Source of the DNA: Lachnospiraceae bacterium
GTDB lineage: Bacteria; Bacillota; Clostridia; Lachnospirales; Lachnospiraceae
Reading direction: 5' to 3'
NCBI GenBank assembly: GCA_017463225.1
Contig: JAFTPO010000038.1
Location: 1 to 51,008, forward strand
Length of the DNA stretch: 51,008 nucleotides
Positions 1-9,639 of the stretch are shown piece after piece. The position numbers and the translations under genes are program-made. The notes beneath the pieces are model-generated. The model saw nothing but the letters and a program-made list of their open reading frames with translations, was not told the origin of the DNA and ran no database searches. Within the stretch, counting starts at the first letter, position 1; every line of letters starts with the position of its first letter.

Positions 1-810
1 AAGGCATCATTGCCGTTATCTCCGTCTCAACGGTTTCGAATATTTATTTTTTTACAGTATAGCACTTCCAACCTACTTTGTCAATAGGTTTGGAAACTTT
101 TTCTTGATTTTATTTTATGCTTTGATTTTAAAAAGTGAATTCGATTTTCTTACACCAGCACACACAGGAGGAGATAACTCAATCGCATTTCGTTACATAC
201 CCACAGCCATAGGCTGTGGGCACTGACTCGTTCACGACGAGTCAGCATCTAAAAATGCGTATAATAACTCAATTTTTATTATACCACAAAATCTGTCGGA
301 TTTCAATATCTGAACGGGTTTTGCGGAAAATTTTGTCAAGGTGCAATCAGTGGATTTATAAAGTTTTCAGGCTCTTATTCTCTTGTATATGAAATTACCC
401 TACTGCACATTTTACAGCAGACACAGCGTATATAAAAACCATTTTTCGCCCCGAAAATGCACAGAAAAATTCACACCCCAGCGCACACGAAAAAAGTTTT
501 CAACTCACACTGAAATCACCATAATAGGAATGTATCCTGCACCGAAATATCGCCACATCATATCCCACGACACAGAAATTCACGCAGGGAATATTACTGG
601 AGATATTAAAGATATAGGTTGCTATCATCTAAAAACAAAAGAGCTATTATTAACAATCAATCCATCAATCTACGCAAAAGGAAACCGCCGTAGCAGGATT
701 TCTGCGGTACGGCACAATCGAATAAAACAGTCGTTTAAGCGCCGAGAAGGTACAGTAAATCTGTATCGGAACGGTGCTTTTTTATGTGTCGAGGGTTGCC
801 ACCCTACGAT
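1..810. other. Non-coding stretch of the left element
   Basis: I see no convincing gene here. A 175-codon open frame (383-910) has no ribosome binding site, an unnatural composition and runs into the repeat array. Visible structure is limited to a weak stem at 13-32 before a T-rich run, the structured cassette at 174-273, and an imperfect stem around 690-715. The stretch may hold the element's left regulatory or attachment region. Confidence 0.5.
174..273. repeat. Small structured cassette flanked by a 10-bp direct repeat
   Basis: The 10-mer ATAACTCAAT occurs at 174-183 and again at 264-273. Between the copies are nested stems. CGCATTT (184-190) pairs with AAATGCG (253-259) and encloses two perfect hairpins: a 9-bp stem with loop ATA (200-220) and an 8-bp stem with loop TCACG (224-244). 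This is the fold of a three-way junction. It could be a miniature palindromic insertion, an element end, or a structured RNA. No T-run follows, so it is not a simple terminator. Confidence 0.5.
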
Positions 811-1570
811 TTTTTCGGCGTATAAAAGTGGAGGGGTATTTTTATGGTTGCCACCAACTGTATTTTTTGGCTTGAATATTAGAGAGTATTTTCATGCAGG
901 CGTAATATAATCAAGAAAAAGTGCAGATTTTCAAAAAAACAAATGGCTCAATCTCTTGATTTTTTACTGTTAATAGTAGAGGACTTTATAAAAATTCTCG
1001 CTTATCCGAAGAAAATATGCGATATTTTCGCCCCGAAGATTGAATTACCAGTCCTGTTTTGGGCTGTATATAGTAGAGAACATTTTTAAGTCTGATAAAA
1101 TTATTTGGCTCAACCTACTAAATTTTCGGCTTATAAAAGTGAGAGGAATTTTATAAAATGATGCATTACCCTGCAATTTCTATACTGTTAATATTAGAGG
1201 AATTTATTCTGAGTGCCAATTATGAATTTCTAAGAAATGTGAAAGTTTGATGAAACTTTTTCAAAACACCTTCTAAAATCAGCTTAAAAATGGCAATGAG
1301 TGAAGGAATAAATTTATTTGGTACACCGAGTTGTAAATTTACTGTAAATATTAGAGAGCTTTTTCGTACACCCCACGAAATTTTCGGCGTATAAAAGTAG
1401 GGGGCATTTTTACAGTTCTTGACCAAGTTGATAATAAAAATAAGAATACCGTAACGATTCGTGACTGAAATAAAGAGATTATTTCGCCCGCCAAATTGTA
1501 AATTAACTGTAAATATCAGAAAGTTTTTTTGTACACCTACCTGATTTTTTCCTGTATATAATAGAGGGTT
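811..1570. repeat. Array of about ten degenerate ~16-bp AT-rich motifs upstream of the winged-helix gene
   Basis: Motifs resembling GTATAAAAGTRGAGG or GTTAATATTAGAGG occur near 820-836, 872-886, 970-983, 1066-1080, 1131-1148, 1187-1202, 1344-1358, 1389-1404, 1509-1523 and 1554-1568, all in the same direction and usually after a T-rich tract. The last two pairs are parts of a longer ~70-bp direct repeat (1334-1404 and 1498-1568), in which a GTAAAT..ACTGTAAAT half is followed by GTACACC and a TATAAAAG or TATAATAG half. The array ends about 50 bases before the winged-helix start codon. Iterons for a replication or control protein, or a set of -10-like promoter elements, are the obvious readings. 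Neither is proven. Confidence 0.6.
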
Positions 1571-1618
1571 TACATATCCCGATAATCGGGAGAAATAAAA
1601 ACGAAAGGATTTGATACA

Positions 1619-1957
1619 ATGCCAAAATTATTAGCAAAACGAAACAGATTTGTTTCTATGGACAACGAATTTCTCACAAGAAAGGATTTATCACTGAAAG
1701 CAAAAGGACTACTTGCGTGTATGCTGTGCCTGCCGCCTGACTGGAGATTTTCCATTGATGGACTTGCCTACATCAACAAAGAAAGCGAGAGTGCCATTTC
1801 TTCTGCGTTACGGGAGTTGGAGCAGTTCGACTATCTGCGACGGAGTTATCCGAGGACAGAGGACGGGAAAATTGCAAACGCCGTTTACACGATTTGCGAT
1901 ATTCCAATCGTCGAATATGAAACGTTGCACGGCGAAAGTGATGACGCCCCGAATTAG
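1619..1957 (+). CDS. Winged-helix domain protein (replication-initiator-like N-terminal domain)
   Basis: This 112-residue protein has the pattern of the winged-helix domain found at the N-terminus of replication initiator and replisome-organizer proteins of Firmicutes mobile elements: 'LSLKAKGLLACML', then 'DWRFSIDGLAYI', then 'ISSALRELEQFDYL'. That domain normally binds DNA and is followed by a further domain. Here the protein stops soon after it, so it may be a stand-alone DNA-binding regulator. The start is supported by ACGAAAGGA 10 bases upstream. The stop codon TAG lies in the loop of the first stem-loop of the downstream array. The repeats upstream are natural candidate targets, but that is inference. 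Confidence 0.7.
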   Translation: MPKLLAKRNRFVSMDNEFLTRKDLSLKAKGLLACMLCLPPDWRFSIDGLAYINKESESAISSALRELEQFDYLRRSYPRTEDGKIANAVYTICDIPIVEYETLHGESDDAPN

Positions 1958-2487
1958 GGCTTCACCTTCCGCTATGACTCCCTGTTTCAGGGAGTCATAG
2001 CGGATGTATCGTTTCATGGCATACTGACAGTGAACGAAACGTTCAGCGTTCAAACCACCGCCTTGAATTAGGGCGGTGGTTGCAGAGAAAGCACACGCCC
2101 CGTTTCAGGGCGGGTGCAGGGAGCGTTTTTTATGCGTCATGAATTGCGGCTCCATAGACACAGACCACCGTCGCAATTTGCGACACTGGTTTAAGATAAA
2201 GGGAGCGGTGTTTTACCGCATCCCTTGATACGAAAAGCGTACTTTAACTACATTCCCTATGGGAGTCCAAATTGGACCCCCATCTCCGAAGCAAAGAGAT
2301 TGAAAGGCGTCATCATTTTGATGACACCCGAAATCCAAAAGTCATGAAATCCGACCTTAGAAATAATGATGAGGTGGTAATTCACCACCCCACAAGGACT
2401 GAACGAAACGTTCACCCTTATGGCACATTCCCAAAATGGGAAGCTACCGTACAACTCTGCAAGGGCGTAACCATTCGTTACTCCCTT
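1932..2487. other. Dense stem-loop array between two small genes (possible structured RNA or ssDNA sites)
   Basis: About ten perfect or near-perfect short inverted repeats follow one another. They include a GCCC/GGGC stem around the preceding gene's stop (1932-1972); a 15-bp perfect stem with loop TTT (1970-2002); a 10-bp stem (2053-2081); GCCC/GGGC (2092-2117); GTCGCA/TGCGAC (2170-2184); GGGA-GCGGT with ACCGC-TCCC (2201-2224); ATGGG-GTCC/GGAC-CCCAT (2259-2283); GTCATCA/TGATGAC with loop TTT (2309-2325); GGTGGT/ACCACC (2373-2389); TTCCCA/TGGGAA with loop AAA (2428-2442); and AAGGG-GTAAC/GTTAC-CCCTT (2461-2487). The 15-base palindrome TGAACGAAACGTTCA occurs twice (2031-2045, 2400-2414). None is followed by a proper T-run, and no gene is seen. 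A structured RNA, a single-strand origin or protein-binding hairpins all fit. Confidence 0.6.
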
Positions 2488-2516
2488 ACAATAAAAAACG
2501 AAAGGAATTTTATATT

Positions 2517-2708
2517 ATGCCGAGAATGAGCAAGAAAAGAAAACTGGAATGGTCGCTGTTTCTGAATGAGCGTGGTCGCATAATATGCAACGAATTATGT
2601 CGGCGGTGCTTTTACGATTGCAAGCAGAGTTACCGTGCCATTGTAATTGAATGTCCGAGGTATTTATCGAAACGTTCTTCTGTGGCGGTACGGCTAAAAG
2701 CACAGTGA
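2517..2708 (+). CDS. Small conserved mobile-element protein of unknown function
   Basis: This 63-residue basic protein begins 'MPRMSKKRKLEWSLFLNE' and has a cluster of cysteines ('NELCRRCFYDCKQSYRAIV' and 'ECPRYLSKR'). Proteins of this size and pattern are common in conjugative and mobilizable elements of Clostridia, always unassigned. The start at 2517 is chosen because ACGAAAGGA sits at the right distance upstream; an open frame extends further upstream but only through the stem-loop array. The four cysteines could bind a metal, but no family motif confirms it. It lies just upstream of the excisionase-like gene. Confidence 0.65.
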   Translation: MPRMSKKRKLEWSLFLNERGRIICNELCRRCFYDCKQSYRAIVIECPRYLSKRSSVAVRLKAQ

Positions 2709-2824
2709 AGATTTTTTACCGTGCCGTAAAAATATTATAAACACTCCTCCGAATTTTTTACATAACGCAAAAGCGTATGTCGGCAGAAATCTGCTGAAAT
2801 TTATTTTTATGGAGGAAAATCATT

Positions 2825-3022
2825 ATGAAAAGAAAAATTCTCACAATCAAGGAAGCCGCACAGCTTATCGACGGACTCACCGAATATCGTATCCGTCAGA
2901 TGTGTATTTCGGGACGGCTCCCGTGCTTTATGGCTGGCAAAAAATATCTTATTGCAGAGGAAAATCTGTATAGGGCTGTGTTCGGAGAAAATTATGACCG
3001 AAAGGACGGTGATGTTGCGTGA
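2825..3022 (+). CDS. Excisionase-like helix-turn-helix protein
   Basis: The 65-residue protein has the MerR-like helix-turn-helix of the excisionase family: 'LTIKEAAQLIDGLTEYRIRQMCISGRLPCFMAGKKYLIAEENL', with the recognition helix at about residues 20-31 and the wing at 32-45. Such proteins bind the element ends and steer a recombinase toward excision; in Tn4451-like elements the comparable protein is TnpV. The start has GGAGGAAAATC upstream. Its stop overlaps the GTG start of the next gene, so the two are translated together. Confidence 0.75.
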   Translation: MKRKILTIKEAAQLIDGLTEYRIRQMCISGRLPCFMAGKKYLIAEENLYRAVFGENYDRKDGDVA

Positions 3023-3360
3023 GTAATTATAACGAAAAGGAACTTATCCGCACAGAAACGGATTACGAAAAAGTTCTCGCCGAGCGTGATAAGCTTCAGG
3101 CAGAGCTTGACCTTCTGACAAAAAAGGAAACGCAAAAAGAACACAAGGTTGCTACTATGCAAAATCGTTACAAGGAGCAGAAACGCCGTAGCCGCAACCA
3201 CCGACTTATCGAACGTGGTGCAATTCTGGAGAGCCTTATTCCAAACGCTGAGAGCTACACCAACGAGCAGATAAAACACATCATCAAGATAGCTTTCGGA
3301 AATCTTCCCGGCGGATTACAGGGCATACACTTCCCCGAAAGTCTGCGTGATAATTCTTGA
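3019..3360 (+). CDS. DUF3847 family protein, relaxase neighbour
   Basis: The 113-residue protein has a charged coiled-coil N-terminal half (about residues 8-60, many Lys and Glu) and a conserved block 'NHRLIERGAILESLIPNAESYTNEQIKHIIK'. This block is characteristic of the DUF3847 family, found beside MobA/MobL relaxases in Firmicutes elements. The role is not known; an accessory role in the relaxosome is plausible from position. It starts with GTG overlapping the previous stop. The sequence just after its stop forms the probable oriT. Confidence 0.7.
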   Translation: MSNYNEKELIRTETDYEKVLAERDKLQAELDLLTKKETQKEHKVATMQNRYKEQKRRSRNHRLIERGAILESLIPNAESYTNEQIKHIIKIAFGNLPGGLQGIHFPESLRDNS

Positions 3361-3381
3361 ACAAGCTGTTTTGCAAGCTCA

Positions 3382-3467
3382 GCAATACTGCTTCCCTTGG
3401 TACAAGGGCGCACTTATATACCACAAATGCGGTATGTGCGCTCTGCGAGGCAATTCGCAATACTGCT
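3382..3467. other. Probable origin of transfer (oriT)
   Basis: An 11-base direct repeat GCAATACTGCT occurs at 3382-3392 and 3457-3467. Between the copies lies an imperfect inverted repeat: GGCGCAC and ATACC (3407-3422) face GGTAT and GTGCGC (3431-3441) around ACAAATGC. An inverted repeat of this type directly before a MobA/MobL gene is the known layout of oriT in this relaxase group. The nick site itself cannot be fixed from the sequence. Confidence 0.6.
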
Positions 3468-3486
3468 CAGAAAAGAAAAGGAGGTT

Positions 3487-5055
3487 TTGACAATCGCAAT
3501 CTATCATTGCTCCATCAAAATTATCAGTCGTGGCAAGGGCAAGTCTGCCGTTGCCGCCGCTGCTTATCGTTCCGGCGAAAAACTCACGAACGACTATGAC
3601 GGAACTACTCACGATTTCACACGAAAGGGCGGTGTAGTTCATACAGAAATTCTCCTGCCCGACAATGCGCCGAGAGAATATGCAGAACGTTCTACTCTCT
3701 GGAATGCTGTCGAAGCGGTGGAGAAATCAAAGAACGCACAGCTTTCACGGGAGATTGAAATTGCACTGCCGAATGAACTTTCCGAAGCAGAGTGCATTAC
3801 TCTTGCGAAAGAATTTGCACAACGAACTTTTGTTGACAAGGGTATGTGCGCTGATGTCTGTATTCACAATCCCAACCGTGAGCAGAAAAATATCCACGCT
3901 CATATTATGCTGACAATGCGTCCGTTTAACGAGGATGGGACGTGGGGTGACAAGCAGAAGAAAGAATATATGCTTGATAAGAACGGCAACAAAATTTATG
4001 ACAAACGCAAGCGCACTTACAAGTGCCGTACAGTTCAGACTACCGATTGGAATAGTCGGGAAAAGGCTGAGGAGTGGCGTGTCGAGTGGGCGGAATTTTT
4101 AAATCAGGCTCTCGTTGATAAAGGTTTAGCTACGGAAGAAGAATTGTTACAGCACCGCCGCAATATTAAACTTGAAAATTCAGAACAAGTTATAGGCGGC
4201 GGAAATGGGTCAAGCGTCACGCTTGTTGACCACCGTTCTTTTGAGCGTCAGGGTAAACTTGAAAAACCAACAGTCCATATGGGAGTCGCCGCAACGCAGA
4301 TGGAGCGTAAAGGCATACGCACCGTCAAAGGCGATACCAACCGAGAAATCAAATCCATAAACGCAAAAATTTCTGCTCTGCTGAAAAGAATTGAAACGCT
4401 TGATAATGAGCTTGCCAAGATGAAGGAAATCCCGAAAGAGGACAGCCTCATTGAAATGCTTATGCGCTTTCACGATAACGGAATTAAATTTTCGGAGGTG
4501 CGTGGTGTCAGCGTTTCCAATCTGAAAAAGATTGCAAAGTTCAAGGATTTGACTCACCTTATTGCTTTCGTACAGGGGCATAAAATCGGAACTCTCTCTG
4601 AGCTTGCGGAGAAAAGTTCACAGACAAGGGAAACTCTGAAATCTCATAAGAGGGAGCTTATCGACAAGCAAAATCGTATCAAGGAACTTGAAGAATTACT
4701 GAATAATTATCCACTCTACAAGGAAAACAAGGCGGCTTATCTGGAGTGGCAGTCTATCATTAATCCGAAGAAAAAGGAAAAATATTATGACAAGCACTAC
4801 GGAGAAATTGCGCTGTTCAAGACGGCGAAATCTTTTTTTGACAGCAATCTCAACGGTGCGAAGCTTACTCCGAAAGCGTGGCAGAGGGAACTGGATGAAC
4901 TGAAAAAATCCGCTGAGGTTGACCGTGCGAAAGTAGAGAAGCTTGGCGATGATGTGGCAGTTATGGAAACGCTGATTTATAATGTTCAGCGACTTACAAA
5001 TTATGAGGAAAAGCAGAATGAAATTCAGCGCAGGCGTACTGCTGAATTGGAATAA
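3487..5055 (+). CDS. MobA/MobL family relaxase (MOBQ type)
   Basis: The protein of 522 residues nicks one strand at oriT and pilots it during mobilization. The N-terminal relaxase domain shows 'AIYHCSIKIISRGKGKSAVAAAAYRSGEKL', with the likely catalytic Tyr in AAYRSGE, and the metal-binding His motif 'NIHAHIMLTMRP'. The C-terminal half (from about residue 300) is a long charged coiled coil. I chose the TTG start at 3487 because AAAGGAGG (3477-3484) lies just before it and family members begin at this point with 'AIYHCSIK'. The frame is open further upstream, but only through the oriT. No conjugation pore genes are present. Confidence 0.9.
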   Translation: MTIAIYHCSIKIISRGKGKSAVAAAAYRSGEKLTNDYDGTTHDFTRKGGVVHTEILLPDNAPREYAERSTLWNAVEAVEKSKNAQLSREIEIALPNELSEAECITLAKEFAQRTFVDKGMCADVCIHNPNREQKNIHAHIMLTMRPFNEDGTWGDKQKKEYMLDKNGNKIYDKRKRTYKCRTVQTTDWNSREKAEEWRVEWAEFLNQALVDKGLATEEELLQHRRNIKLENSEQVIGGGNGSSVTLVDHRSFERQGKLEKPTVHMGVAATQMERKGIRTVKGDTNREIKSINAKISALLKRIETLDNELAKMKEIPKEDSLIEMLMRFHDNGIKFSEVRGVSVSNLKKIAKFKDLTHLIAFVQGHKIGTLSELAEKSSQTRETLKSHKRELIDKQNRIKELEELLNNYPLYKENKAAYLEWQSIINPKKKEKYYDKHYGEIALFKTAKSFFDSNLNGAKLTPKAWQRELDELKKSAEVDRAKVEKLGDDVAVMETLIYNVQRLTNYEEKQNEIQRRRTAELE

Positions 5056-5111
5056 ATCGAAGAAAGGAAGATGCTAAAATGTTTATTTTTATAGGAAGGA
5101 GGGTTGCCCTT

Positions 5112-5261
5112 ATGAAAAAGGATATCACATCTGCAACCGAATACAAAATCGGTAATACGACATATATTGTGAACCTCGTGTTCAATAAAAACACAAGTGA
5201 GAATATCTCCGACATAGTAAAGCGTTTGATAGAGCGTGATATCAAAAAACAAGCGGCATAA
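5112..5261 (+). CDS. TnpW-like transposon-encoded small protein
   Basis: The 49-residue protein 'MKKDITSATEYKIGNTTYIV...' matches the short TnpW-type proteins that lie between the relaxase and the large serine recombinase in Tn4451-like elements. Their function is unknown. The core 'YKIGNTTYIVNLVFN' is followed by an amphipathic helix 'ENISDIVKRLIERDIKK'. The start at 5112 is preceded by AGGAAGGAGG. An open frame 11 codons longer starts in the leader, but the ribosome binding site favours 5112. Confidence 0.65.
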   Translation: MKKDITSATEYKIGNTTYIVNLVFNKNTSENISDIVKRLIERDIKKQAA

Positions 5262-5301
5262 CCGTTTCACGACTCTATGAAAATTTCATCACTTTAAAGT
5301 A

Positions 5302-7006
<1,705 letters not shown>

Positions 7007-7085
7007 CTCGTTGCTACACAACCTTTCGGTTACATATTAAATACTTCTATATGGGTGGTCGCCTTTAAGGTAGCTTTTTTATGTT
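7007..7085. other. Right-end junction of the left element
   Basis: The gap holds a GTAGC/GCTAC stem, an AACC/GGTT stem, and GCCTT/AAGG followed by six T residues (about 7058-7079), possibly a weak terminator for the recombinase gene. The right attachment site should be here, because the next gene (minus strand) has chromosomal codon use up to its stop at 7086. The core dinucleotide cannot be identified without an empty site. Confidence 0.4.
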
Positions 7086-7679
7086 TTATGAACGAGCTAA
7101 ATCTCTCATACACTTATCTAACTGCTGAAGAGTCTTCTGAACTGAATCATTGATTACGCCTGACTCATGAGCCATCTTTCCGAACTCGTGTGCAACAACT
7201 GTAAATCCACGTCCAGCCTCACCTGCTCTTGCAGCCTCGATAGAAGCGTTAAGTGCAAGAATGTTCTGCTTGTTCTCAATCTTCTTAAGTCCCTGAGATT
7301 TAACACTAAGCTCCTTTATGAGCTCGGCAGCACCCTCGATATCTGACTTAAAGCTCTCTTCCATGTTTGCAAACTCAGCCTTTCTAAAGGAAGCCTCCAT
7401 AAGGTTCTGAATAGATGAAGCAAGCAACTGTCCTGCTGCTTCTACCATCTCCTCGTCAGCATCCTCATCAAGTGGCCCACCGATGATAGAAGCGACGATT
7501 ACATCGTCAACTTCGATATCCTCACTGAATGCCTCGATGTTATCTCTTGAGAAGCCAAGCTTGTTTGAGAGGAAATTACCCTCATCATCTAATACTACTG
7601 CAATCATATTAGTAGCGGTTGACCATTTAACTAATAATTCTTCTAACTCACTAATATCTAAATAATCCTGAACTGTCAT
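7086..7679 (-). CDS. Short soluble methyl-accepting-chemotaxis-type signalling protein
   Basis: The 197-residue protein has an N-terminal sensory region (about 1-75: '[24 protein letters not shown]', resembling PocR-type domains). A helical linker and the highly conserved hairpin tip of chemoreceptors follow: '[27 protein letters not shown]' (about 139-165), which contacts CheA and CheW. There is no membrane segment, and the coiled coil is much shorter than in ordinary receptors, with little room for methylation helices. It may be a cytosolic or array-modulating receptor. I chose the start at 7679 because GGAGGG lies eight bases upstream; the ATG at 7694 would overlap that site. The left element ends next to its 3' end. 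Confidence 0.8.
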   Translation of the reverse strand: MTVQDYLDISELEELLVKWSTATNMIAVVLDDEGNFLSNKLGFSRDNIEAFSEDIEVDDVIVASIIGGPLDEDADEEMVEAAGQLLASSIQNLMEASFRKAEFANMEESFKSDIEGAAELIKELSVKSQGLKKIENKQNILALNASIEAARAGEAGRGFTVVAHEFGKMAHESGVINDSVQKTLQQLDKCMRDLARS

Positions 7680-7850
7680 AGCCTTACCCTCCATCTATAG
7701 TATAGTCCTACCCAATATTTTATATAATTTGTCGACAAATTTCAACTAAATTATGTCAATTATAGAAAAATGTTTACAAAACCATTTTTCATTACTAAAA
7801 TAGGGGTGCGAGACCATTAAATTTACTGAAAAATCAGCTAGGAGAGGATT

Positions 7851-8630
7851 ATGAGAATATTTGATACCCATGCTCATTATGATGACAGAGCATTTGATGA
7901 AGATAGAGAGGAATTGATAACATCATTAAAGGATAAGGGAGTGGAGGCAGTGACCAATATTGCTGTAACTCTTAACTCCTCTAAGGTGGCGGTGGAGTAC
8001 ACAAAAAAATATGATTTCTTTTACGGAACAGTAGGGGTTCATCCATCGGATATAGAAGATATGGACCAAAGTGATGCTATGGATATACTTAAAAAGCTGG
8101 CTGTGGAAAATGAGAAAATTGTAGCCATAGGAGAGATAGGACTTGACTATCACTATGACAATATAGATAAAGCAAAGCAGCAGAAGCATTTTGCGGCGCA
8201 AATGGAGCTGGCCAAAGAGCTTAGTCTTCCAATAGTAGTGCACAGCCGAGATGCTGCAAAGGACACTTTAGATATTATGAATGCCACAAGGGCAAAGGAC
8301 ATAGGAGGTGTAGTTCACTGCTATTCCTATTCTAAGGAGCAGGCTAGGGATTATCTCAATATGGGATTTTTCTTTGGTATAGGTGGAGTGCTAACCTTTA
8401 AGAATGCTAAGGCTATTAAGGAGGTTGTGGATTATGTTCCACTTTCTAACATAGTAATCGAGACAGATGCGCCATATCTGTCACCGGATCCATTTCGCAG
8501 TAAGAGAAATGATTCCTCCAGATTGCCATATGTGGTACAGGCTATAGCGGACATAAAAAAGGTTTCTGTGAAGCAGGTGTACGAGGAAACCTGGAACAAT
8601 GCACATAGATTGTATAGAATCAAGCAGTAA
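7851..8630 (+). CDS. tatD: TatD family metal-dependent hydrolase (DNase)
   Basis: The 259-residue protein is a TIM-barrel metal hydrolase of the TatD/YcfH family, which act as 3' exonucleases or quality-control DNases in the cytosol. Visible motifs are 'DTHAHYDD' (His7 and His9), 'GEIGLDYHY', 'VHSRDA', 'VHCYSYS' and 'ETDAPYLSP', all of the expected metal-binding positions. Length is normal. GCTAGGAGAGG precedes the ATG. It is followed by rsmA, a pairing that is very common in Firmicutes. Confidence 0.93.
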   Translation: MRIFDTHAHYDDRAFDEDREELITSLKDKGVEAVTNIAVTLNSSKVAVEYTKKYDFFYGTVGVHPSDIEDMDQSDAMDILKKLAVENEKIVAIGEIGLDYHYDNIDKAKQQKHFAAQMELAKELSLPIVVHSRDAAKDTLDIMNATRAKDIGGVVHCYSYSKEQARDYLNMGFFFGIGGVLTFKNAKAIKEVVDYVPLSNIVIETDAPYLSPDPFRSKRNDSSRLPYVVQAIADIKKVSVKQVYEETWNNAHRLYRIKQ

Positions 8631-8693
8631 CAAGGTGAAGAGGGATTTGTCCCCACCCCTAAACATATTATATAGGAGTAAGATAAAGCAAAT

Positions 8694-9554
8694 ATGGAAA
8701 AATTAAGCAACCCACAGGTTACCATAGATATAATTAAAAAGTATGATTTTGCATTTCAGAAAAGGTTCGGTCAGAACTTCCTTATAGATGGAAGAGTGAT
8801 AGACAAAATTATAGCTGCGGCTGAGATTACCAAGGAGGACACTGTTCTTGAGATAGGCCCTGGAATTGGTACTATGACTCAGTATTTAGCTGAGGCAGCA
8901 GGCCATGTTATAGCTGTAGAAATAGATAAAAATCTTTTGCCAATATACGAGGAAACCTTGGCAGACTACGATAATATAACTATTGTAAATAATGATATAT
9001 TAAAGGTTGATATACATGAGCTTATTAAGGGCAAGGCTGATAAGGTAAAGGTGGTGGCAAACCTGCCTTATTATATTACTACTCCTATAATTATGGGGCT
9101 TTTTGAGAATCATATTCCAGCTGAATCCATAACAGTTATGGTTCAAAAGGAGGTAGCTGAAAGAATGCAGTCAGGTCCCGGCTCTAAGGATTACGGAGCA
9201 TTGTCTTTAGCAGTGCAGTATTATGCTAAGCCTTATATTGTGGCCAATGTACCACCTAACTGCTTTATGCCAAGACCAAATGTAGGCTCAGCGGTTATAA
9301 GGCTAACCAGCTGGGAGGAACCACCGGTTACCGTAAAGGATGAAAAGCAGATGTTTAAGCTTATTAGAGCCTCATTTAATCAGAGAAGAAAGACACTGCA
9401 AAACGGTATCAACAATTCACCGGAGCTTAAGTTTACTAAGGAGCAGGTTGTGTCAGCTCTTAAGACAATGGGACTGTCAGAATCAGTTAGAGGAGAGGCC
9501 CTAACCCTAGAGCAGTTTGCAAAGCTAAGTGATTTGCTGGGAGATATGAAGTAA
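8694..9554 (+). CDS. rsmA: 16S rRNA (adenine(1518)-N6/adenine(1519)-N6)-dimethyltransferase
   Basis: The 286-residue protein (KsgA) dimethylates two adjacent adenines near the 3' end of 16S rRNA during 30S assembly. Motifs are 'KRFGQNFLID' (motif X), 'VLEIGPGIGTMTQYL' (SAM binding), 'AVEIDKNL', and the catalytic 'NLPYYITTPI' of the N6-adenine class. The C-terminal helical domain is complete. It follows tatD by 63 bases with a plausible AGGAGTAAG site and probably shares its transcript. Confidence 0.96.
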   Translation: MEKLSNPQVTIDIIKKYDFAFQKRFGQNFLIDGRVIDKIIAAAEITKEDTVLEIGPGIGTMTQYLAEAAGHVIAVEIDKNLLPIYEETLADYDNITIVNNDILKVDIHELIKGKADKVKVVANLPYYITTPIIMGLFENHIPAESITVMVQKEVAERMQSGPGSKDYGALSLAVQYYAKPYIVANVPPNCFMPRPNVGSAVIRLTSWEEPPVTVKDEKQMFKLIRASFNQRRKTLQNGINNSPELKFTKEQVVSALKTMGLSESVRGEALTLEQFAKLSDLLGDMK

Positions 9555-9639
9555 AAACAGTCATAAAATCATAAACTCACACATATAAATTTATAAGTCA
9601 AAGTGGCTTAAATGATTTGTATGAAGGTGAGGAAGCAAT

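Noticed and set aside
383-910. 175-codon open frame in the left element
   Set aside because: No ribosome binding site, odd composition rich in Arg, His and Tyr without domain pattern, and its 3' part is the repeat array.
1972-2000. Mini-ORF ATG-ACT-CCC..TCA-TAG inside the 15-bp stem
   Set aside because: It only reflects the palindrome, with no binding site. The stem itself is the feature.
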